Origin: Defluviitaleaceae bacterium
Lineage (GTDB): Bacteria; Bacillota; Clostridia; Lachnospirales; WQUN01
Length of the DNA stretch: 36,105 bases
Reading direction: 5' to 3'
Assembly (NCBI GenBank): GCA_009785605.1
Contig: WQVY01000022.1
Coordinates: forward strand, 1-36,105
Positions 22,635 to 31,124 of the stretch are shown here, piece after piece. Numbering within the stretch: the first letter of the stretch is position 1; the number at the start of each line of letters is the position of its first letter. The notes beneath the pieces are model-generated. The model made no database searches and had not been told where the DNA came from. It saw nothing but the letters and a program-made list of their open reading frames with translations. The translations under genes were made by a program, and so were the position numbers.

Positions 22635-24275
22635 TTATCCAGTCACATCACGCCGCCTGTAAAACGCTAATCCACATATGGTCAAAACCAAAGACACCGC
22701 AGATAAAGCCAACAAGGGCAAAACACGCATATCCTCTAAAGGCATTTGCGGTATATGATAAAAAGGCGATAACATCATAGCCCACCTAGGTATGTTGAGC
22801 AGCTCTCCAAAAAACCCGAGCATGAATACATAGGTAAAATACGCCCAGCATAGTGCAACTGCTTTAGGAAAAACGCCAACGAACAAGATGCTTAACCCCA
22901 ACATAGCCCACAAGGCAGGAACATAAACCATCATCGAATGAATCAACGAACCAAACGCAAGCGGAGTTTCCAGCATTAGGGAACTAACAGCCCATAAACC
23001 TACGGTTGTTGCAAAAGGCATGAGTAGGCTTGCAATAAAAGCAAGAACAATATAACTCGTCAAATAATATGAGCGAGAGATTGCTCTGCTAAGTATAGGC
23101 TCGGCCCGCCCTTCTTTTTCTTCTCGTAAAACTTTGAAAACCAATATCAGCACAGGTGCAATGCAAACTATGGAAAAACCAACATTAAGAAACATCGTGA
23201 ACAGTTCTACGGCAGAAAAATCAGCAGAAGCGGGCTGGTCGCAAGCTACGCTTGCTGCTCGCCCATGCATCCCGGGCATTAACATTTGAAATGCCCCGTT
23301 TTCTCCTGCAAAATGTTCTGCATCACGCAAAATGCCACCCAATGCCGCACCAAAGCCCAATAACACAATTGCCCAAGAAAATAGTGTGTTGCGATTTTGC
23401 CGCCATGCAAGACCCAAAGGTGTCCTAAGAAAGTGTGATGCGTAATCACGGCCTTGTTTTTCTGGCAATAATCCCTGCCCAATATCACGCCTTGCGTTAA
23501 GAAAATATGCAACGCCAAACAGGATAAAAGCCAAAATTAACATAACAAAAAACGGCCAAGGTTGATTTGATACAAAGGCTTCTGCTCTAAGCGGCAGGCC
23601 TAGTGGGGATATAAGCGAAAGGGGTCTAAACGTTACATCACCTACAGCACGCAACAAATAAGATACAATGAGGACAAAAAAAGCATATCCTGTTACAGCT
23701 CGGGTTGAGTGGGAAAATTGAGATATAACTGCTGAAGTAGCCGCAAAAAATATACCTGTTACTCCTAAGCTTACGCCATAGATGAATGCCCCTAGTGTTG
23801 TCATTCCGCTTATGCTTAAAATAGAAAGCAGCACGCCATGAGAAACAGTCAACAATGCATTAACAATGATTGCCGTTATCATTACAGCATGAAAGGCAGA
23901 CAATCTGCCAATAGGCAAAGAACGCAATACCTCATATCGCCCTTTTTCTTCATCGCCGCGCGTACTTTGCATGACAAGGAAGATGTTGAAAATTGCTACC
24001 GCTATTAGGGTAAAAAGATGCATTTCCACAGCGTAAAAATGTACTACCTGAAAAGTCTCCACCGCAAAAAATGGGCCTTGCAACGCTATATGAGCAGGGT
24101 TGTATTTCATAACTTGTAGCCCCTGCAATTCTTCGGCGGTAAATTGGTTTTGAAATGCTGTAAGCATTACTGCTGCAACAAGTAAAAGCAGGATTACCCA
24201 GGCAATGATATAAACACGCTCTTTATACAGGGTAAAACTAGTAAGTTTTATGCTGTTTTTGAACATTTCCGTCAT
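22635..24275 (-). CDS. ABC-2 type exporter permease, large form
   Basis: The 546-residue protein has about twelve hydrophobic segments in two similar halves, as in large ABC-2 permeases annotated as polyketide or multidrug exporters. In each half a loop carries the coupling region: GDEEKGRYEVLRSLPIGRL in the first and REEKEGRAEPILSRAISRS in the second, both fitting the R/K-E-E-K-x-G-R-x-E pattern. The start ATG overlaps the stop of the ATP-binding gene by four bases. Regulation is probably by the adjacent ArsR protein. The substrate is unknown. Confidence 0.88.
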   Translation of the reverse strand: MTEMFKNSIKLTSFTLYKERVYIIAWVILLLLVAAVMLTAFQNQFTAEELQGLQVMKYNPAHIALQGPFFAVETFQVVHFYAVEMHLFTLIAVAIFNIFLVMQSTRGDEEKGRYEVLRSLPIGRLSAFHAVMITAIIVNALLTVSHGVLLSILSISGMTTLGAFIYGVSLGVTGIFFAATSAVISQFSHSTRAVTGYAFFVLIVSYLLRAVGDVTFRPLSLISPLGLPLRAEAFVSNQPWPFFVMLILAFILFGVAYFLNARRDIGQGLLPEKQGRDYASHFLRTPLGLAWRQNRNTLFSWAIVLLGFGAALGGILRDAEHFAGENGAFQMLMPGMHGRAASVACDQPASADFSAVELFTMFLNVGFSIVCIAPVLILVFKVLREEKEGRAEPILSRAISRSYYLTSYIVLAFIASLLMPFATTVGLWAVSSLMLETPLAFGSLIHSMMVYVPALWAMLGLSILFVGVFPKAVALCWAYFTYVFMLGFFGELLNIPRWAMMLSPFYHIPQMPLEDMRVLPLLALSAVSLVLTICGLAFYRRRDVTG

Positions 24276-25174
24276 GATATTTTACCTCCGACAGGTGTGC
24301 CATAGTGGCGCATAAACAAATCTTCCAGTGATGGCGGTGCACTCTCCATCTTTTTAATGCCAAATTGAGAAACGAACCGGATAACCGCATCCATTTCTTC
24401 TATGTCTACTTCAAAACGGATATTGTTTTGCTTAATCAGAACATTGTGTATTCCTGTTACCTTCTCAATCCCTTGCGGTTCGCGCATTGTAACTATGTCC
24501 ATGTGATAACGTGTCAGGTGTCGCAAATCATCCAAAGTGCCTGTTTCGACCAATTTGCCATCACGGATAATGCCTACTCGGTCACATAAACGCTCGACTT
24601 CTGACATGATATGACTGGACAGAAACACACTTTTGCCCTTGCTTTTTTGCTCTAGTACACACGCTTGAAACACCTGCTCCATCAAAGGGTCAAGCCCGCT
24701 TGTTGGCTCGTCTAAGATAAATAAATCGGCTTCGGAAGCAAAGGCGGCAATCAAGGCTACTTTCTGGCGGTTACCCTTTGAGTATGTGCGGCATTTCTTT
24801 GATGTATCTAAGTCAAAATCACGGACAAGTTTGTCACGCAGCTCTTTGTTATATGTCCCACGCAAACTAACAAATAAATCTATTACTTCGCCGCCTGTTA
24901 AATTTGCCCACAAATTCACATCACCCGGCACATAAGCAATGCGCTTATGGATTTGTGTTGCGTTTTTCCATGCGTCCATCCCTAGCACTTTTGCGTTGCC
25001 TGATGTTGCTTGCAAAATACCAAGTAAAACACGGATTGTGGTTGATTTGCCTGCGCCGTTGGGGCCGAGATATGCAAACACCTCTCCTTCTGCGACATTA
25101 AGGCTGATATTGTCTAATGCCTTAAATTTACCGAACTTTTTTACAACGTTGTCAAGCTGTAAGCTGAATTTCAT
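24272..25174 (-). CDS. ABC transporter ATP-binding protein
   Basis: The 300-residue subunit starts at ATG 25174, seven bases after GGAGG; the longer frame upstream crosses the operator and lacks a site. It has Walker A GPNGAGKST, signature TYSKGNRQKV, Walker B LFILDEPTSGLDP and the switch His in LSSHIMSE. A C-terminal domain of about 80 residues follows. It pairs with the large permease by an ATGA overlap. One of the two ArsR-type operators lies 34 bases upstream of its start, so it can be controlled separately from arsR. Confidence 0.92.
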   Translation of the reverse strand: MKFSLQLDNVVKKFGKFKALDNISLNVAEGEVFAYLGPNGAGKSTTIRVLLGILQATSGNAKVLGMDAWKNATQIHKRIAYVPGDVNLWANLTGGEVIDLFVSLRGTYNKELRDKLVRDFDLDTSKKCRTYSKGNRQKVALIAAFASEADLFILDEPTSGLDPLMEQVFQACVLEQKSKGKSVFLSSHIMSEVERLCDRVGIIRDGKLVETGTLDDLRHLTRYHMDIVTMREPQGIEKVTGIHNVLIKQNNIRFEVDIEEMDAVIRFVSQFGIKKMESAPPSLEDLFMRHYGTPVGGKIS

Positions 25175-25207
25175 GTTTATGACCTCCAATATATTTATTA
25201 TCACAAT

Positions 25208-25227
25208 GATTGAACAACCATTCAACT
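25208..25227. promoter_or_regulatory. ArsR-type operator upstream of the exporter genes
   Basis: The sequence GATTGAACAACCATTCAACT contains TTGAA and TTCAA arms in inverted orientation, like SmtB/CadC-family operators. It agrees with the copy upstream of arsR at 15 of 20 positions. It lies between arsR and the ATP-binding gene. Confidence 0.65.
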
Positions 25228-25255
25228 ATGAGGATAAAAATTTTTACTCCTTGCT

Positions 25256-25612
25256 TTATTCTTCGCTATGTTCAAATCCATTTTTCAGCATTTCACGCAC
25301 ATGGTTATCTGAGAGTGAATAGTAAACATTCTTTCCTTCTTTCTCGTTATGGACAAGATTTAGTAACCGCAGAGATTTTAATTGATGAGAAACTGCAGAT
25401 TTTGTTATGCCCATCAACACAGCAAGGTCACATACGCACATGCGCTCCTTTGACAATGCCCACATGATTTTTAAGCGTGTAGGGTCTGCAAACATTTTAT
25501 AGAGGTTTGATAATGTCCTAAATTGGTCATTATCAGGCATCATATTTTTTGCACGGGCAATGACATCTTCATGGATTGCGTTGCAATCGCAAGTATCGTT
25601 TGCTTGTTTCAT
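25256..25612 (-). CDS. ArsR/SmtB-family metal sensor, CadC-like
   Basis: The 118-residue winged-helix repressor starts at ATG 25612, seven bases after GGAGG. It carries metal ligands of both classical sites: Cys8 and Cys10 near the N-terminus with Cys59 and Cys61 in the MCVCDLA motif (alpha-3N site, Cd/Pb/Zn in CadC), and Asp102, His104, His115 and Glu118 at the end (alpha-5 site, with the SmtB spacing). The recognition helix is in KSAVSHQLKSLRLLNL. Such repressors release DNA when metal binds and normally control P-type ATPases or efflux genes. Here the downstream genes are an ABC-2 exporter. Two matching operators support autoregulation and control of the exporter. Confidence 0.92.
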   Translation of the reverse strand: MKQANDTCDCNAIHEDVIARAKNMMPDNDQFRTLSNLYKMFADPTRLKIMWALSKERMCVCDLAVLMGITKSAVSHQLKSLRLLNLVHNEKEGKNVYYSLSDNHVREMLKNGFEHSEE

Positions 25613-25632
25613 ATTATCCACCTCCAAATAAT

Positions 25633-25652
25633 AGTTGAACAATCGCTCAACT
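25633..25652. promoter_or_regulatory. ArsR-type operator upstream of arsR
   Basis: AGTTGAACAATCGCTCAACT has perfect AGTTGA/TCAACT arms. It lies between the likely -10 box and the ribosome site of arsR, a typical repressing position. The second copy is at 25208-25227. Confidence 0.75.
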
Positions 25653-25657
25653 GTTAT

Positions 25658-25686
25658 AAGTTAACATACCCTTTAAGCCACGTCAA
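25658..25686 (-). promoter_or_regulatory. Promoter of arsR
   Basis: On the minus strand TTGACG (25686-25681) and TAACTT (25663-25658) are 17 bases apart; the -10 match is weak. The operator follows directly. Confidence 0.45.
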
Positions 25687-25699
25687 CACTATAATTAAA

Positions 25700-25743
25700 A
25701 AAACTCATGCCGCCATAAACAGTCCCAAGGCGGCATGAGTTTT
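25700..25743 (-). terminator. Terminator of the GH39-like gene
   Basis: A perfect 15-base stem, AAAACTCATGCCGCC (25700-25714) with GGCGGCATGAGTTTT (25729-25743), has a 14-base loop. The T-run on the minus strand shows it ends the GH39-like gene, 30 bases beyond its stop codon. Confidence 0.9.
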
Positions 25744-25772
25744 GTACAAGGCAGGTGCTATAAACCTGCTGT

Positions 25773-27401
25773 TTATAATTTTTCTATAATAATTAGCGAA
25801 ACACTCTTGAGTGGCATGTCAAACTCCAGCTCCAGCTTGCCATCATGCGGGGTCATTGTTTGTACAGGGAAAAGCAACTCCAGGCCATCGCGGGCTTTTA
25901 TTGCGTTATACTGGCTGCCTACTGGGTAGTCTGGCCGGCCTTGGCGCACCCATTCTGTATAGGGGTTTGAATGGTCTTTATCTATGCTGTAGTGCGTAAC
26001 CCTACATTGCCCACCCATGGGCAAGTTATCTACTGTCAATGCTACTTTGTATGTGCCTGTATCCCAGGTATCTTCGTGACAGTACAGCAGCACTTCTGCT
26101 GACTGTGTACCGGTTATGGTTGCCCAGCCGTCTATTTCGGCGCCTTGCCCTTGACCCCAATAATCTGTATATCCTTCTGGGTTTTGAGCTTTGGAGGATG
26201 TAAGTGCTATGCGCTGATATCCTAGCTTTGCGTACATTTTGAAGGTGTTAAACATGGCCTTGTCTATGCCCTGGGTGCTAAAAGTACGTGTGCCCTCAAA
26301 GCAACGTTCCCCTTCAAACATAAACGCCCATGCTTGGGGACGGAAGTCCATACCCAGCTCTGCCCCAATGTCGTATATATTTTTGTAGGCAGAGGCTACA
26401 TACGATGCATAATACTCGGTATTGCGGAAGTCAAATACAGGGTTATCAAACCTACCCCCTGCGGCCCAACCATCTGGGTCAGCCTCTGTTAGGACGCACT
26501 CCAAATCACCGTAACCGCATTCTTTTATGACTGTCCCACATATGCGTACCTGGTCTAGTAGTTTTTTTACAGAAGGCGTTTTATCTAGTTTTGGTGAAGT
26601 GGTAAAGCCATACCCGCCACCCTTGGTATGGAAGGATGTGAAATCCAGCCTGGTACCGGTCTTGCCAGAGTAATAGTTTGTGCCTGACTTTGTATGGACC
26701 AAGAAATCTCGCAAATAATTGGCAGCTTTTGAATCAAAACTCATAGCGCCACAGGTCGCGGGGCCGCCAAACCGTGCAGTAGGCAGCACGTCGTGGATTG
26801 CAGCTTGTGTATAATCGTAAAGCTTGCAAAATTCCTCGTGGGTGCCGGTCCAGTAGAAGATGTCTGGCTCGTTCCACATTTCAAAATACCAGGACTCTAT
26901 TTCTTTTTCCCCATATCGTGCTACTAGGTGCTTTACTAAGTTGCATATCAGGTCGTACCATTTTTTATAGTCTTTTGGGGGGCGGCTCCAGCCTACGCGC
27001 TTGTACTGGCTGTAGCTATCCCATTCTTTTTCTATGCCGGTCATATCTGCTAGGGCCATGGGCATAAAGCCTATTTCGAAAAAAGGCTTGCAATTATTGG
27101 CCAGCCATATGTCGCACATTTTGTCTATTAAGCCAAAGTAGTAGACGGGGTTACCATGCTCATCCTCTGTATAAGCGTTGGTTGAGCCCCATTTGTAAAA
27201 CCCATGCAAGTTGCCCGTGCAAAGCATGTGATGGGCGCGGATATAATATGGCTTTTCTAATTTGCCAAGCTTGGAGATAAGCTCCATCCCACCTGGCGAA
27301 TGGGTGTAGTTACACTCGTCGTAGCCTACATAGTTCCAGGTATGCGCAAGCTCGCCCATTTGTTTGGACGCGTCCACATGGACAGTGACGTTTTGATTCA
27401 T
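25773..27401 (-). CDS. GH39-like glycoside hydrolase (beta-xylosidase type)
   Basis: The 542-residue protein has a (beta/alpha)8 glycosidase core. The acid/base Glu is E178 in EMWNEPD. The likely nucleophile is E306 in VLTEADPDG, in the position of the T-E-F motif of GH39. A C-terminal beta-sandwich (about residues 430-542; VALTVDNLPMGGQCRVTHYSIDKDHSNPY) is typical of the family. The start ATG at 27401 lies seven bases after GAGGAGG. There is no signal peptide, so it acts in the cytoplasm on imported oligosaccharides, perhaps xylo- or arabino-oligomers. The gene is divergent from the surface protein gene, with a dyad in its leader. Confidence 0.82.
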   Translation of the reverse strand: MNQNVTVHVDASKQMGELAHTWNYVGYDECNYTHSPGGMELISKLGKLEKPYYIRAHHMLCTGNLHGFYKWGSTNAYTEDEHGNPVYYFGLIDKMCDIWLANNCKPFFEIGFMPMALADMTGIEKEWDSYSQYKRVGWSRPPKDYKKWYDLICNLVKHLVARYGEKEIESWYFEMWNEPDIFYWTGTHEEFCKLYDYTQAAIHDVLPTARFGGPATCGAMSFDSKAANYLRDFLVHTKSGTNYYSGKTGTRLDFTSFHTKGGGYGFTTSPKLDKTPSVKKLLDQVRICGTVIKECGYGDLECVLTEADPDGWAAGGRFDNPVFDFRNTEYYASYVASAYKNIYDIGAELGMDFRPQAWAFMFEGERCFEGTRTFSTQGIDKAMFNTFKMYAKLGYQRIALTSSKAQNPEGYTDYWGQGQGAEIDGWATITGTQSAEVLLYCHEDTWDTGTYKVALTVDNLPMGGQCRVTHYSIDKDHSNPYTEWVRQGRPDYPVGSQYNAIKARDGLELLFPVQTMTPHDGKLELEFDMPLKSVSLIIIEKL

Positions 27402-27436
27402 GTTTGCTTCCTCCTCTATACTCATATCTGCAGTTT

Positions 27437-27457
27437 AAAGTGATCAGTGATCGCTTT
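27437..27457. promoter_or_regulatory. Dyad in the leader of the GH39-like gene
   Basis: AAAGTGATC and GATCGCTTT are inverted copies (eight of nine) across three bases, 36 bases upstream of the start codon. This may be an operator for a sugar-responsive repressor. No such regulator gene is adjacent apart from the AraC gene at 30127. Confidence 0.35.
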
Positions 27458-27539
27458 TGGCCCAATCATCAAAACTGCCTAATGCATTGCATTGGTTGTA
27501 TTTTACCATAATAATCACATTATATTGTTATAGTACGAA

Positions 27540-27568
27540 TTGCATTTATATGTGCATAGTGGTATAAA
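27540..27568 (+). promoter_or_regulatory. Sigma-A-like promoter of the surface protein gene
   Basis: TTGCAT (27540-27545) and TATAAA (27563-27568) are exactly 17 bases apart. The leader to the start codon at 27623 is about 48 bases. Confidence 0.6.
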
Positions 27569-27622
27569 AAAGCTGATAATTTTAATCCGATTATCCTTAC
27601 GTTGGTCCTAAGGAGATATAAC

Positions 27623-30085
27623 ATGAGCAAAAAAAATAGATATATTGTGGTGTGCATTGTGTGCTGCATTGCATTCATTGTTGCATACACGCAGCTGCCA
27701 ACACATGCTGCTATATTCCCAGCACCTGGTGCTACTATAGAAGCCACTGGCAACACTGGTACCGGTGGTGCCCCATGGCGCCTATATAGCGATGGCACCC
27801 TGGTTGTAGATGACGGGACAATTAACTGGTCTGGTGGGGCAAGTCCATGGAGTGCGCATTCGGCAGATATTTACAGGATTATATTTACGGGGCCTATTGT
27901 TGCAGGGCCGCACATTAGCAGCCTGTTCCGCGCACTTTTAAATGTGGAAACTATAACTGGGCTTGAATATTTTAATACAACCAACGTGACCAATATGAAT
28001 AGCTTGTTCCATAGCTCAGTAAGTCTTACAGGTATTGGGGATTTATCTGGTTGGGATACAAGCAACGTAACACGTATGGACTTTATGTTTAGTGGTGCAA
28101 GCAGCCTGGCCAACGGCGTAGATATATCTGGCTGGGATACAAGCAACGTAACCACCATGGACAGGATGTTTAACAGTGCAAGCGCGCTAACGTCATTGGA
28201 TTTGTCTAATTGGGATACGGGTAGTGCAATAGATTTAAGCCAAATGTTTAGGGATGCTAGTAATCTTGTTAGTGCTGGAGATTTATCTGGTTGGGATACA
28301 AGCAGCGCAATACACATCTCTAGTATGTTTTATGGCACAAATAGCTTAACAAGTCTTAACCTTACCGGCTGGGATATTAGTAATGCAACAAGCATGAACA
28401 ACATGTTTCGCGAAAGCGGTGTAACAGCCATAACAGGAATATCTGGATGGGATACAAGCAACATAACTATCATGTCGGGCTTGTTTCTTAATGCAAGCAA
28501 CCTTGCACATCTTGATTTGTCGTTGTGGGATACCAGTAGTGTAGTAGATATGGGTTTTATGTTTAGTGATACCCTAAGCCTTACTAGCATTGGTGATGTG
28601 ACCGGGTGGGACACAGGCAATGTGACCAATATGGAAAGGATGTTTCGCAGGGCCACTGGGCTTAGTAGTCTTGACTTGTCTGGGTGGGATATGTCTGCAG
28701 CGGGTGATACATTCCAAATGTTTAGCGGAGCTACAGGCATACGCACGTTGGCATTGGGGGCAGAGTTTAGGGCCAACGCGACAGGGTCGTCTACACTGCC
28801 TGCTGTGCCCAACAATGCCGTTTATACCGGCATGTGGCAAAATATTGGCACAGGGACCATTGGTGACCCACAAGGGGCATATGTGCTAACATCTGTTGAG
28901 CTTATGGCAAGGTATGGTAGCGGCGGTACGCCTTCTATAGATACATGGGTATGGCAACCTAGATACCCAATTCCGGCACCTACAGCCACGCCCATGCCTA
29001 CACTTACACCTTCACCCACACCAATACCAGATATGTCAACACCAACGCCAACACCTACAGCGGTACCTACACCAACCGCTACACCATCAGCTACACCATC
29101 AGCAACGCCAACCGCTATGCCATCTACCCCTACTCCAACCTCGACTCCTGTGGCCTCGCCAACACCTACACCATCTATCACGCCTACCCCTACCCCCGTG
29201 GCCACACCAGCACCTATTAGCACACACACACCTATACCTATATACACGCCTTCACAGGCAACCACTCCTACACCCAGCGCACCTTACGTATTACCCCCCA
29301 CGCCCACGCCCACCTCATTGCCACACCCAACCCTAACGCCCACACCTGCACCTTCGCATCCCCCAACTTTGCAAAGGCACTATGCATATATAATCGGTTT
29401 TTCGGACGGCACGGTACGTCCTGGTGCATTGTTAACCAGAGCCCAAGCGGCAACAATTTTCTTCCGTATTATGGGTGACAATGACCGTACAGTTTATTGG
29501 GCACAAGACAACCCTTTTTCTGATGTTGGCATCAACCAGTGGTTTAATAATGCCGTGTCCACCGTCACCAACGCGGGGTTAATAACAGGTATGCCAGGCG
29601 GTACATTCGAGCCCAACCGCCCAATAACACGGGCCCAGCTTGCAGTAATTGTAGCCAGGCACAGTGGCATATACGACAATACAGCACCGCTTTTTATAGA
29701 TATTGCTGGCCATTGGGCCGAAGGATATATAAACGCAGTTGCACAACAGGGCTGGGTAGTAGGATATGAAGGCCCCGGCGGGCGCTTCCTACCCAACCAG
29801 CCTATCACCCGCGCCGAAGCGGCGGCGATTATCAACCGTATGCGTGGTTGTCTACCTCATGGGGCGCAGGCATTGCTGCCGGATATGCGTATGTTTGCGG
29901 ATAATATAAACCCTATGGCATGGTATTACTTATATATCCAGGCTGCGGCCAACTCACATAAATATGTATTGGTAGACGATGTCAATCACGAAACATGGGT
30001 GTACCTATTGCTCCCAGAAAGGCCTTGGCATTTGTTGGAGTTGCCGGGTTCGCAGCCTTGGTACATTTTTGGGAGTTATAAATAA
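27623..30085 (+). CDS. BspA-like (DUF285) surface protein with Pro/Thr linker and SLH domains
   Basis: The 820-residue protein starts at ATG 27623 behind AAGGAG. A signal peptide covers about residues 1-30 (VVCIVCCIAFIV core). Residues about 110-370 hold roughly ten DUF285 repeats of about 22-25 residues with the core LSGWDTSNVTxMxxMF. A Pro/Thr/Ser linker of about 130 residues (about 449-580) follows, rich in TPTPTP. The C-terminus has three SLH segments (GFSDGTVRPGALLTRAQAA; FEPNRPITRAQLAVI; FLPNQPITRAEAAAI), which bind secondary cell-wall polymer. It is thus a wall-anchored, outward-facing leucine-rich-like protein. BspA proteins bind host or plant surfaces; here, next to arabinan-degrading genes, adhesion to plant fibre is a reasonable guess. 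Confidence 0.93.
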   Translation: MSKKNRYIVVCIVCCIAFIVAYTQLPTHAAIFPAPGATIEATGNTGTGGAPWRLYSDGTLVVDDGTINWSGGASPWSAHSADIYRIIFTGPIVAGPHISSLFRALLNVETITGLEYFNTTNVTNMNSLFHSSVSLTGIGDLSGWDTSNVTRMDFMFSGASSLANGVDISGWDTSNVTTMDRMFNSASALTSLDLSNWDTGSAIDLSQMFRDASNLVSAGDLSGWDTSSAIHISSMFYGTNSLTSLNLTGWDISNATSMNNMFRESGVTAITGISGWDTSNITIMSGLFLNASNLAHLDLSLWDTSSVVDMGFMFSDTLSLTSIGDVTGWDTGNVTNMERMFRRATGLSSLDLSGWDMSAAGDTFQMFSGATGIRTLALGAEFRANATGSSTLPAVPNNAVYTGMWQNIGTGTIGDPQGAYVLTSVELMARYGSGGTPSIDTWVWQPRYPIPAPTATPMPTLTPSPTPIPDMSTPTPTPTAVPTPTATPSATPSATPTAMPSTPTPTSTPVASPTPTPSITPTPTPVATPAPISTHTPIPIYTPSQATTPTPSAPYVLPPTPTPTSLPHPTLTPTPAPSHPPTLQRHYAYIIGFSDGTVRPGALLTRAQAATIFFRIMGDNDRTVYWAQDNPFSDVGINQWFNNAVSTVTNAGLITGMPGGTFEPNRPITRAQLAVIVARHSGIYDNTAPLFIDIAGHWAEGYINAVAQQGWVVGYEGPGGRFLPNQPITRAEAAAIINRMRGCLPHGAQALLPDMRMFADNINPMAWYYLYIQAAANSHKYVLVDDVNHETWVYLLLPERPWHLLELPGSQPWYIFGSYK

Positions 30086-30126
30086 AACACTGGTTGTTTA
30101 TGGATACATTCAATGTATTAAAAGGG

Positions 30127-31014
30127 CTACTGTTTATTTACAAACTTCCGGAAGAATGCATTACGATACTTGCTAGGCGTTGTCCCTTCTAGCCGTTTGA
30201 ATACCTTCATGAAGTATTTTTCGTCTGCAAAGCCAATTTTATTGGCTATTTGTTTAATTGGCTCGCTGGAGGAAAGTAAAATTTCTTTGGCAGCGTCTAT
30301 TTTTGTTCGGTTTATATAATCCATCAGTGATACACCGGTGTATTTCTTAAAAACACTTGAGAGATATCCGGGGTGATAATTAAACTCTGCTGCTACTTTG
30401 GTTACGCTTATCTGGCTTGCATAGTGCATACGTATCCAGTCCATTATTTTTACGATGTATTTATAGGTTGCGGATACATCTCCTATTTCGTATCCCCTTA
30501 CAAAGTTTGTTGTAATCTCCAACCCCAAAAGGCTAAGGGCATAGTGTACTAAATAACCAGAATAAAATGTCTGCTGTGCCGCATCTAGTAGCTGGCGGAA
30601 CTGCAATATTACCCTTTCGCTATTTGCAAGGCGGTTTGTCTCGGGGATGATGTATTGGTCGTGGGCTATTTCTGTGTTGGACTTGATGAAGTGGAGCTGG
30701 CGGTTAATTTCTTCTTCATCTACAACGCGGTAATCGTTGCCCCATATACTAAAATGGCACCAAAAGTATGATAACTCACCACTAGAGGCCTTGTATCCTT
30801 TATGTTCTAGGCCAGGAAAAAGCAGGATATATTGGTTTGGGCCTATATCGTACTGTTTGCCGTCTTGCTCTATATACAAGTGTCCCTTGTTGCACAATAC
30901 CAAAACAAGCTCGTCAAGGGTGCGGCGGTCATGTATGAAGTTATCAGAATTCATTAGATGACCGCATCCTTCTAGCAACAACGGGTTATTGCAAGGAGAA
31001 ACTAAGTACAACAT
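30127..31014 (-). CDS. AraC-family transcriptional regulator
   Basis: The 295-residue protein starts best at ATG 31014, which has AGGTGG about 12 bases upstream; a GTG further up (31092) would extend it but overlaps the divergent promoter. An N-terminal cupin domain for sugar sensing (LVLVLCNKGHLYIEQDGKQYDIGPNQYILLFPG) is followed by two C-terminal helix-turn-helix motifs (KVAAEFNYHPGYLSSVFKKY and IKQIANKIGFADEKYFMKVFKR). It is divergent from the GH43 operon and probably activates it in response to a plant sugar. It converges with the surface protein gene, 41 bases apart. Confidence 0.92.
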   Translation of the reverse strand: MLYLVSPCNNPLLLEGCGHLMNSDNFIHDRRTLDELVLVLCNKGHLYIEQDGKQYDIGPNQYILLFPGLEHKGYKASSGELSYFWCHFSIWGNDYRVVDEEEINRQLHFIKSNTEIAHDQYIIPETNRLANSERVILQFRQLLDAAQQTFYSGYLVHYALSLLGLEITTNFVRGYEIGDVSATYKYIVKIMDWIRMHYASQISVTKVAAEFNYHPGYLSSVFKKYTGVSLMDYINRTKIDAAKEILLSSSEPIKQIANKIGFADEKYFMKVFKRLEGTTPSKYRNAFFRKFVNKQ

Positions 31015-31048
31015 ACGTAAATTTTCCACCTTTCCTGTGGATTTGTTG

Positions 31049-31077
31049 TTTACTTGCTGTGTTTGTGTTTCTATTAT
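31049..31077 (+). promoter_or_regulatory. Promoter of the GH43 operon
   Basis: TTTACT (31049-31054) and TATTAT (31072-31077) are 17 bases apart, in the 110-base divergent region between the AraC gene and the first GH43 gene. The weak -35 box fits activation by a regulator. Confidence 0.5.
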
Positions 31078-31124
31078 ATAGCAGTGATACACATATTACA
31101 CTTCTATTGTGAATGGAGGCTAAC

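Noticed and set aside
28000..28720. Regular spaced repeats considered as a possible CRISPR array
   Set aside because: The period is that of the 22-25-residue DUF285 protein repeat, the frame is open throughout and the copies vary at codon level.
28822..29265. Minus-strand frame with Val-Gly repeats
   Set aside because: It is the reverse reading of the TP-rich linker of the surface protein; low complexity gives open frames on both strands.
30104..30118. ATACATT-C-AATGTAT palindrome between the surface protein and AraC genes
   Set aside because: Seven-base AT-rich arms with a one-base centre cannot form a terminator hairpin, and the position between two gene ends argues against an operator.
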